Positions 55,941 through 64,000 of a stretch of 64,000 nt of DNA are shown piece by piece. The DNA comes from Forficula auricularia (lineage: Eukaryota > Arthropoda > Insecta > Dermaptera > Forficulidae), in contig JALMQS010000099.1 of assembly GCA_024734495.1 (NCBI GenBank), forward strand, positions 70,499,335 through 70,563,334, given 5' to 3'. The notes beneath the pieces were generated by a model. It searched no databases, had not been told where the DNA came from, and saw only the letters and a program-made list of their open reading frames with translations. Each line of letters begins with the position of its first letter. Position 1 is the first letter of the stretch. The translations under genes and the position numbers were made by a program.

Positions 55941-56631
55941 TCAATTCATTGTTTTAGAAATACGAACATTTTGGAATATACCAGAATGAACTTTCTACGA
56001 CCTTCTGATTTATTTAATTTTTTTAGCTAATTTCATTACTAGACTACCTACTTAGACAAACGAAGCCAAGTGACTTTTTTTAAATTATTTTTAAATTTTT
56101 TAATTATATGTTTATTTAGAATTCAATTTAAATATTTTTTCTCTTTTCAATATTTCCAAAATGGTGATCAAAATATATAGGTCATATTTAGTTTTCAATA
56201 TCCTTTTTGGTAAATGTAACATCTATACTTCAAAGTACATTTTTCATTTTGTTACCAAAAGCCATGATAAATTAGTAGATCAAGATTCTAGGTGTGAAAT
56301 TTAAATAAATAAATATAACCTGAGTGAAATATCACTATATATATTATTTAAGAACCATTTCATGGGTATACGTGTTCTCTTAGCTAATCATACTTAATAA
56401 TTACAAGCAAGCGTTGAACACTTATAATAAATTAGTTGATTACAATACTAATTATGTTTCACTTAATTAATAAATAAATTAGACCTAATTGAAACTCAAT
56501 ATATGTATATTTGGGTCTATTTGTCCATCCTCTTGTTTTAAGTCCTGTCCTAAATATATATCCAGCTCCCACTCACACTAATATATTTATTTATTATAAG
56601 TATTAAAGGCACTTTAGAAACTTAATTGGGG
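55941..56631. other. AT-rich intergenic
   Basis: Nothing recognised. Confidence 0.4.
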
Positions 56632-57560
56632 ATTCTACGGTAACTGTGGCGCCGCGATCTGACAATGAATTCTTATAGTACTCACCAAAATAAGACGAAA
56701 ATGAAGAATACCATTTTTTGAGATTTCGCTTAGTTTTCGAGATAATCGAGTTTAAAAAGTACTGTTTTTTGTATTTATTTTCTTTTATTTTTCAATTGTT
56801 TTTTTTATAGAAACCACGGAAACCGTAGTATCACGGTGGTTCCGTGTGGCGCCGCTATCTGATGACGGATTCTTTTAGAACTAGACAAAATAAGTAGGAA
56901 AGTAAAAATAAAATTTTAAACTACAAATTTGAACTGAAATTGAGTTTATGGACTGTGATGTCTCAAATTGTCTCAAGTGAGCGCCAGTGGGCGTTGGCAA
57001 TTTTCACTTTTACAACTTTTCATAGGTTCGGTTCTATTCATCATCTCGGTTCATTATTAAAAAATGGGTTCCGGAACAAACTTTGGAAGGTTCGGTTAAG
57101 ATATATTCAGTTCGGCTCGGTTCGGGTCGTATATCTTCATTTCGGGCTGGTTTTTAGGCGAATTGGGCCAACCTAATCGCCTAAAAACCAGCCTCGAAAT
57201 GAAGATATACGACCGAACCGAGCCGAACTGAATATATCTTAACCGAACCGGCAATGACTTTTACATATTCGAATTTTTTTGGGCATTTACTAATTATTTT
57301 TTAATTAATATTCATTTTCTAAAAGAATCCGTCGTCAGTAGCGGCGCCATACGGAACCCGTGATACTATGGTTTCCGTGGTTTCTATAAAAAAACAATTG
57401 AAAAATAAAATAAAATAAATAAAAAAAACAGTATTTTTTAAACTGGATATCTCGAAAACTAAGCGAAATCTCGAAAAATAGTATTCTTCATTTTCGTCTT
57501 ATTTTGGTGAGTACTATAAGAATCCATCGTCAGATCGCGGCGCCACAGTTACCGTAGAAT
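56632..57560. mobile_element. 929-bp element with ~250-bp TIRs
   Basis: Left arm 56632-56882 and right arm 57310-57560 are near-perfect inverse copies starting ATTCTACGGTAACTGTGGCG, with ggcgccgctatctgatgacg at the inner edge. The centre holds a second palindrome (57089-57252). No coding sequence; no TSD recognised. Long arms recall Mutator-like or foldback elements. Confidence 0.65.
57089..57252. repeat. Inner palindrome, ~77-bp arms
   Basis: aaggttcggttaagatatat...gctggtttttaggcga faces tcgcctaaaaaccagcc...cttaaccgaacc with only ~10 bp between the arms. Nearly perfect, hence probably recent. Contains ggttcgg/ggctcgg repeats. Confidence 0.7.
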
Positions 57561-58315
57561 TGTCAATTAATTCTTATTTCACCTTGAACTACCATCGCAT
57601 CTCCTATCTATAAATATATATCATTATCTTTAATTTGAAAATAAATAGTGATTAATTCAATGAAAAATAAAAAGAAGAAGAATTTATATGTATATGCATC
57701 AGATCCATTGGGGAAAAATACTTAAATTTTCATTAGGTTAACGAGGCAGTAGACCCGTATCCAATCCATTATCTAATTCATATTACATTTGGGTAGAACG
57801 AGGTTATTTGGACATTGATTCAATCAGGCAACGATCTCTCGAGATATATCCATCATTTATTCAGGGGGAAAGCTTAACCGACCATTTCTTATCCATAAAA
57901 TCAGAACAACATGCAAATCAAGGTATATTAAAATTAAAATTTAAAAATTTTAATTTAATTGATAGTTTAGTTTGATTGAATGAGTTTTGTTTTAAGAGAT
58001 ATTGAGAATTAACAGAAAAGTTATAACATAATGAAAAAACAATAATGAAATGATTTATTAAACTGCAGAATTTTCAGGGTAAGTCATAGAAATTATTTAA
58101 ACTTACAAGGTCCAATTATTTAAAATGAGTTATAACAGAAACCAAAATCAATGAAATGACGTGATGAGTCTGTTTTTAGATATAGTCCAGTCAACGAACG
58201 CTCAAAAAGGGGGTATAGAAAACATTTTATAGGAGAGAATTGTTTTCTTATGGAATGTGGTTGGGCTAGTTAGGAGGTAAAAATAGAAAAAGTCCCCAGT
58301 CCTAGCTACCGGGCT
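57561..58315. other. Intergenic
   Basis: No gene recognised. Confidence 0.4.
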
Positions 58316-58638
58316 TACCCATATAAGAGATGCCAGGCTTGAACGAAGGGGCCAAGCACGAGCCATCATGGGCAACAGATGCTCTGCTTTATCAGTATTG
58401 GCCTACATTCGGGTCAGTGTGGGGCAGCCGAGCCTGGGTTTTCCGGTGTTGAGCCAATCTTGGATCCGTGCTGGGTCAGTATTGAGCCAATATAGGTTAC
58501 CAGTCTGGGCTGCGGTTCATCAGTCCCTATTCAAACCTGTGTTGCGCCAGTACTGGCTTTCAGCTTAAGGCCAAGCTTGAGAAGTGTTGGCGCAGTCCTG
58601 GCTCAGTTCTGGGCCCTTCGTCATTTCTTATATGGGTA
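58316..58638. mobile_element. Short TIR element with 'cagtactggg' internal repeats
   Basis: Ends TTACCCATATAAGAGATG and, inverted, CTACCCATATAAGAAATG. The interior has at least six degenerate units of the type gtgctgggtcagtattgagc / ttgagccaatcttggatccg. Non-coding despite a 66-codon open frame. Confidence 0.55.
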
Positions 58639-60016
58639 GGGGTGGAAGGGAGTGGAAATGTCCCGTTTTTTTGGGATTTTGCTCATATCTCTAAAACGGT
58701 GGGTCATAGGGAAAAAGTTACTCTTAGTAAAATAAAAGCTTATAATATTTACTGCAAGATTGATTATATTTAATTTTTCTTTATTCCTTTTGGTTTTTGA
58801 GATAATCGCCCGCGAATGTCGTTTATGTTTGAAAAAAATAAAATTTCCTATATTTTTCGTCAAACTTTTGTCTCTATCACCTCAGCCTTTGGTTTTACAG
58901 TAAAAGTCCTCAGAAAAGAATTTCTTTTAAAATGATATACATTTATGATTTTATCTTCAAATCGTCTGGAGTTATAGCAATTTAAAAATTTCAGATCGAT
59001 TTATGCATTTTGTTAGAAAACCCGGCAATAGCCCAGTATATAGGGGGGTTTCAGCTTGCATTAATTGCGGGAAAAGATTTTTTTTCTAGAATCGTTTGGT
59101 ATGGTGTGGATATGCCAAATCTAAGTTTGTGACGTCGAAAGTGTGGGGGACAACTTTTGGTGGCCTAAAAACCTCGAAATTTTCGGACTTTAACCCAAAA
59201 ACTCGCACTTTTTTTCGATATTTTCCCATTTCGACCATGATGGAGCACGTTATCGACAAAAAAAATGATGTTTTAAAGGAACTTCCCTTCTTCTTCAAGG
59301 TTTAAAACGGACAACAAAGGAAACTTCTTCTCGTCCTCTTTATAAAAGGGGTTTTGCTTGACTAATGTTAGAATTTGTCCTTAGCATAAGTTTTATTATC
59401 CTAGGCTAGGGCTGGATTCGTATCAATTTACCAAAGTTTCTCCATAATAAATCTGATATATTAATTATATTAAAATAAATAATTTTGAATTTAAATTTGA
59501 ATTCACCCACACACGCCACATTTTCCGGTTTTTGGAGATTATGCCGTTTGAATTATTAAATTGATAATGCTTCCGGAAAGTCATTTAAAAGAAATAATCA
59601 ATTATTGGACGATCAATAGAGGAATAAACGTAATTGTAATTATTTTTTATTGATTAATTGACTTTTCTCTCAGGTCTAAATATATGGTATAGTTTCTTTT
59701 GTTTAAATTATGACAAAGGCCATTCCAACCTAGGTCCATTTTTATTCATTTCTTATATTTATTTTAATTATTCAAAAAACATTTCTGGCATTTAATATTT
59801 TCTAAGTGAGGCTTTTAGAAATCAAACTTGTGCATTTTGGATTGGGCCAGATCACATTTTTAGTTTTGTACACAACGCCGTCTTAGTACCGTATCGAACT
59901 AATAAAGCTTCAACTGTGGCCTATTAAATCTATTATAACTAATAATATATTCTAATTTGAAGTGGATAATTAAATATGGCTTAGATTTATTATGTTTTGG
60001 CACAGTGAAAATAATT
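58639..60016. other. Intergenic
   Basis: 58.64-59.33 kb is moderately GC-rich and unique-looking (gaaaacccggcaatagccca) with short overlapping frames on both strands; no protein recognised. 59.33-60 kb AT-rich, nothing seen. Confidence 0.35.
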
Positions 60017-60572
60017 TTTACTTTATCCAATGCAAAGCATGGGTAAAGTATTGCAATCGCTCTCGGGGCAAGCGTGGCTTCAAAGGGTCCTCAGGTAAAG
60101 ACTACGGAACCCATGGACTCAATTAAAGTCACAAATTGTAGTATTCATATAGGTTGAATTTTAACCTGACGGTTTTGTCAAAAATTACATGGGGTCTCGT
60201 CGAGAGGCCAAAAAGGGCGATTTTTTCATTTAGTGCGTGCGTATGGATGGATGTATGGATGGATGTATGTATGTATGGATGTTATCGCTTTTTTGGCCCA
60301 CGATTTTTTCCACACCGTTGCACCGATTGAAATGAAATTGAAAACCTACCAATAGTTTAACAAAATGAAGCGCTGATTAGTTTTTGGTACATATCGGCCC
60401 ACAAACATTAGTACTTTATTTCGGTACTTTTTATTTTTTTCTAAATATTTTGAAAATGACTTAACCAATTTTGATGAAATTTAATATCCTAATTAAGTAC
60501 CTTGGGGACCACAAAAAAGGTTAAATAAAGTTTTTAGTAAAATTATATTTTAAAGTACTTTACTCTAAAGTA
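60017..60572. mobile_element. TTTACTTTATCC TIR element, copy 2
   Basis: tttactttatccaatgcaaa at the left; interior tcaaagggtcctcaggtaaa and a (GGAT/GTAT)n microsatellite (60240-60282). Matches 24598-25048 in inverse. The right end is degenerate (actttactctaaagtaa). Confidence 0.55.
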
Positions 60573-60737
60573 AGATAGTACTTTTAAAAAAAATTTTAAA
60601 TTTATTCATTTGATCGTTTTAATATACCTCATTTAACCTAACTTAAGTAAGAATGGATAGGCTTCTCTCTGTGAAATGCTAAAAATTTGGGAGGAATTTT
60701 TAGGAGTAACCATAGCAACTGCGTTGTTTTCTTATCC

Positions 60738-61965
60738 GTTACCTTTGCTGAAGACAGAGAAATCGATTTTAAACCAAAAATAGCGATTGATTCTCATCTA
60801 GTACTTGAGGAATAATCATTCTATATTGGATTTTTGACGTTTCGGTTTTTATTAGTAACCATTGCTGAAGACATAGAGAAATCGATTTTAAACCAAAAAT
60901 AGCGATTGATTCTCATCTAGTTCTTGAGGAATAATCATTCTATATTGGATTTTTGACGTTTCGGTTTTTATTAGTAACCATTGTTGAAGACATAGAGAAA
61001 TCGACTTTAAACCAAAAATAGCGATTGATTCTCATCTAGTACTTGAGGAATAATCATTCTATATTGGATTTTTGACGTTTCGGTTTTTATTAGTAACCAT
61101 TGCTGAAGACATAGAGAAATCGACTTTAAACCAAAAATAGCGATTGATTCTCATCTAGTACTTGAGGAATAATCATTCTATATTGGATTTTTGACGTTTC
61201 GGTTTTTATTAGTAACCATTGCTGAAGACATAGAGAAATCGACTTTAAACCAAAAATAGCGATTGATTCTCATCTAGTACTTGAGGAATAATCATTCTAT
61301 ATTGGATTTTTGACGTTTCGGTTTTTATTAGTAACCATTGCTGAAGACATAGAGAAATCGACTTTAAACCAAAAATAGCGATTGATTCTCATCTAGTACT
61401 TGAGGAATAATCATTCTATATTGGATTTTTGACGTTTCGGTTTTTATTGGTAACCATTGCTGAAGACATAGAGGAATCGACTTAAAATCAAAAATAGCGA
61501 TTGATTCTCATCTAATACTTGAGGAATAACAATTCTACATTAGGTTTTTGACGTTTCGATTATTATTGGTAACCATTGCTGAAGACATGGAGGAATCGAC
61601 TTAAAATCAAAAATAACGATCAATTCTTATCTAATACTAGAGGAATAACCTTATTGCATTCCATTTTTGATGTTTTGACTATTAATGGAAACCTCTACTG
61701 AAAATGTAGAAGAATCGACTTAAAATCAAAAAGACTAAATTCTTTTTTTGGTAAACAACTCAAGCTTGAGTAATGGTTACCAATAATAATCGAAACGTCA
61801 AAAACCTAATGTAGAATTGTTATTCCTCAAGTATTAGATGAGAATCGATGGCTATTTTTGATTTTAAGTCGATTCCTCTATGTCTTCAGCAATGGTTACC
61901 AATAAAAACCGAAACGTCAAAAATCCAATGTAGAATGGTTATTCCTCGACTCTTAAATGAGAATT
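60738..61965. repeat. 119-bp satellite array that folds back
   Basis: Direct units begin (gtaaccattgctgaagaca) at 60738 (117 bp), 60855, 60974, 61093, 61212, 61331, 61450, 61569 and 61688. The middle units differ at only a few bases; the last three diverge progressively. From about 61740 to 61965 about two units follow in inverted orientation and resemble the diverged units. Each unit's reverse strand contains ACCGAAACGTC, a PLE-ribozyme-like block, but no CUGANGA core. Confidence 0.85.
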
Positions 61966-63274
61966 ATTTTTGAATTAATTTCAATATGAACTACAAATTG
62001 CAAGTGATATCTGATTAATAATAAAGGAACAAACATATTAATATTTCAAATGAATTTGGATAAAGTTTAGCAACGATCCGTTGCAGTTTATTTCATCTAC
62101 ATTTAGCATGAAATTCACCCACTTAAGCATTCCAAGAAGAGGACTTTTGATCCGGTTCGAAGTAAAGAATATTGGCTAAAACCACGATATTTAGAATTAA
62201 TAATTTGATGTAAATTCAGCCCCTAACATATATTGATAACCAACCGCTTGAGGTGCTGGCCAACGTGAATAACAAACATATTCTAAATCAGAAAAATGGT
62301 GTTGTTCACCGATAGCGAGTACCCTAAGCCGTTGTCGATTTTCACCAATAGTCATTTTCGCCTATTCAGTTTCTTAAATTTTCAATGGTAAACCCAAAAA
62401 GCTTCCTGCTGGGTCAGATATTTTAAAATATAAATTTTTAATGAAGATTACTATTTATTTTTTTATCGGAAAAATATGAGATAATAATTTAATTGGAAAT
62501 AAACGATTTTTAATTTGAAAAATATTTCATTTTAAAAATTATTTTAATTTTTTTTCATTTTCATTCAAAATATGACTCGAATTATCTACAAAAAAATCCA
62601 TCTCAGATTTCATAATTTTTTTTAGAGAATCTTTTGGGCTAGACAACTCATGGTCAAATCAGATAATCCAACACGAAAAATTCCTTTAGATCATCAGCTG
62701 GCAGTCCAACAAAATCTCAATAAGAAAATCCATTTGATTTTTTTACTTTGTATATCTTTACATATTTTGATAACAAACATACACATACAGAGTCTAATTC
62801 TTATAACTGATTACAGAGTACTCTCCCTCCTTATTTTCTCTGGATTCTAAAAAAGTGCTCTTCTTTAATTCCCCTTGACCCCCTTGACCCTATAGCCCTA
62901 ATAACAAAGCCGCAATCGTACAATCCCTCGGGATCTTGCGTGCTGCATTCACAAATACAAATTCGTTCAATCATACTCACACACACACAAACACACACAG
63001 AGATAGACACACTGACGTAGACATAATATAGGCCACAAGAAGAAGTGAAATGGGCTTCTTGGGACGAGGACAAAGAGGAGGCGAGGTCACTCAAAGTTGT
63101 CCTTAATATTAAATCAAGCAGGGAAAGAATAATGGGCGAAGAATGTCCGCCAAAGTCGTTAGATAAGTATAAAGAAAGACACATTTCAATTTGCCGAATT
63201 ATCAGATTTAGTAAATACTTTTTGTGAATTGAATTAAATATATTTATTGGATGAATAAACATCTTATTATTAAA
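61966..63274. other. Intergenic
   Basis: 62060-62095 is a fragment of the TTTACTTTATCC element. 62.83-63.24 kb is GC-richer with a (CA)n run (62971-62999) and frames on both strands (143 codons minus, 60 codons plus). The minus frame is largely SVCVCVCV microsatellite translation, so I do not call a gene. Confidence 0.4.
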
Positions 63275-63950
63275 TAAATATCTTAACTATTTAGGAGTAG
63301 AAATATCGAGTAATAGGAATTTGAGAAGAGAAGTCAAAATTCAAGTGATTAAAGGAGCTCGAATATCCGACTGCTTGAACATTTTAATATGGGGAACAGA
63401 TATATGTCAGCAGAGAGCAAAGTTCGCATTTATAAGACCAGCGTGCGCTTAGTGTTGACATTTGCTGTAGAGACAAGGGCAGATAAAATTTCCACCCAAC
63501 AACTTCTCCGGACAACCGAGATGAGGATAATTTGGATCAAACGGGGAAAACATTAAGGCTCCGATTGTGTGCCGCAAGTAAAGCTAACACAATGGTAGAT
63601 GAAATGAGGACTGGGATGGCCAATCAGATGACAGGAACTTTCAGCGCCTGTCATCTGATTGGCCATCCCAGTCCCTCCATTTACCATCTACCATTGGTTA
63701 GTGGTAAAAAGCATTTACTTTGCGATATACAACGGGCCCTAAGAGATAAAGTCCGCAGCGAACATTTAAGGCAGATAAGCGTCATACCGGATTTAGTCGA
63801 CTGGGTCGGTATTAGAAAAAGAGAATGGGCAGCCCATGTATATCGTATGGGAGAGGATAAGTTGGCAAAGGTAGCAAAATAATGTCATCCGTCCCCAGGG
63901 TGAAAGAAGCTGAGGAAAGCCAAAAAAATTGGAAAGCTGGCCTTAAGATA
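63275..63950 (+). pseudogene. LINE reverse transcriptase C-terminal fragment, broken
   Basis: Reads YLGVEISSNRNLRREVKIQV IKGARISDCLN (in two pieces), frameshift near 63392, RYMSAESKVRIYKTSVRLVL and ETRADKISTQQLLRTTEMR, frameshift near 63535, KTLR, a 183-bp MITE, then LRDKVRSEHLRQISVIPDLV and GIRKREWAAHVYRMGEDKL, then degraded RPQGERS/GKPKK. This is the insect LINE C-terminal block (YLG..I, YKT..R..L.Y..ET, LRD.VRSE.IR, W...VYRM.-.R), RTE/Jockey-like. It may continue beyond the window. Confidence 0.7.
63554..63742. mobile_element. PIF/Harbinger-type MITE, 183 bp, TAA TSD
   Basis: 63557-63739 between taa copies (63554-63556, 63740-63742). Ends GGCTCCGATTGTG and, inverted, GGGCCCGTTGTAT. Almost the whole element folds: atggtagatgaaatgagg...gatgacagg (63592-63634) against its mirror (63646-63694). 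A 3-bp TAA duplication with GGGCCC-like ends fits PIF/Harbinger. Removing it rejoins the LINE frame (LR|LRDKVR). Confidence 0.75.
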
Positions 63951-64000
63951 GTTGTATCAGCAAATGCATTTTCTTGGGATTTTTTTGAAATTTAGAAAGA

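Noticed and set aside
60738..61965. CRISPR-like array or true hammerhead satellite
   Set aside because: Units are contiguous without variable spacers and the DNA is eukaryotic, so not CRISPR. The GAAACGTC block lacks the CUGANGA core and stem I, so a working hammerhead is not supported.
62831..63262. 143-codon frame on the minus strand
   Set aside because: The centre is a (CA)n microsatellite translated as SVCVCVCV and the N-terminus is AT-rich; no domain.

Overview
This is AT-rich animal nuclear DNA, most likely from an arthropod and probably an insect. The reasons are the long microsatellites, the absence of any bacterial gene layout, and the transposon types present: Penelope-like elements (PLEs) with GIY-YIG endonuclease, hAT, Harbinger, Jockey/RTE-like LINEs, Helentron/DINE-like repeats and tRNA-derived SINEs. 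I cannot name the species. No complete host gene is visible. The best host-gene candidate is one 99-nt internal exon (2490-2588), with a weaker open stretch at 33239-33553.

The window is a heavily nested transposon graveyard. Its dominant component is Penelope-like retroelements. Two fragments still encode the GIY-YIG endonuclease end (15852-16320 on + and 20297-20735 on -). At least ten further loci are tail-only pieces joined head to head as inverted repeats. Seven PLE insertions have target-site duplications of 11-13 bp that I could define by eye: 64-476, 15797-16585, 19803-20888, 27375-27493, 47442-47637, 49731-49928 and 51170-51514. An eighth, 45320-45635, is likely.

The tails of at least six sequence-distinct PLE families share one secondary-structure motif: CUGANGA, one extra base, stem II, GAAA, a self-complementary stem III, then UH. 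The two flanks pair as stem I. This is the type I hammerhead ribozyme known from PLEs. Stems I and II covary between families, which makes the motif convincing, and every family carries the same extra unpaired base between CUGANGA and stem II.

Layout. 0-2.4 kb: PLE tail pair, then a decayed hAT with a Helentron-like repeat inside. 2.5 kb: candidate exon. 3.6-10.4 kb: two interspersed repeat families with G/C-rich minisatellite cores. 11.6-13 kb: Jockey-like LINE end and a PLE ribozyme pair. 15.8-20.9 kb: three PLE loci, one with a hAT-like MITE inside. 21.4-25 kb: hAT MITE and TIR repeats. 26.6-32.8 kb: two tRNA-derived SINEs and many PLE tails. 33.9-34.9 kb: a foldback element between direct repeats. 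36.7-40.3 kb: further copies of the interspersed families. 41.7-43.3 kb: nested PLE/MITE/SINE cluster. 44.2-44.9 kb: LINE reverse transcriptase remnant. 47.4-50.2 kb: the deepest nest (hAT inside MITE inside a tandemly duplicated PLE-related unit; PLE inside a hAT MITE). 51.2-53.1 kb: PLE tail, then an internally deleted hAT with a perfect 8-bp target duplication. 55.2-58.6 kb: long-inverted-repeat elements. 60.0-62 kb: TIR repeat and a 119-bp satellite that folds back on itself. 63.3-64 kb: LINE end broken by a Harbinger MITE.

All identities, boundaries and foldings were read by eye; no alignment, folding or database search was run.
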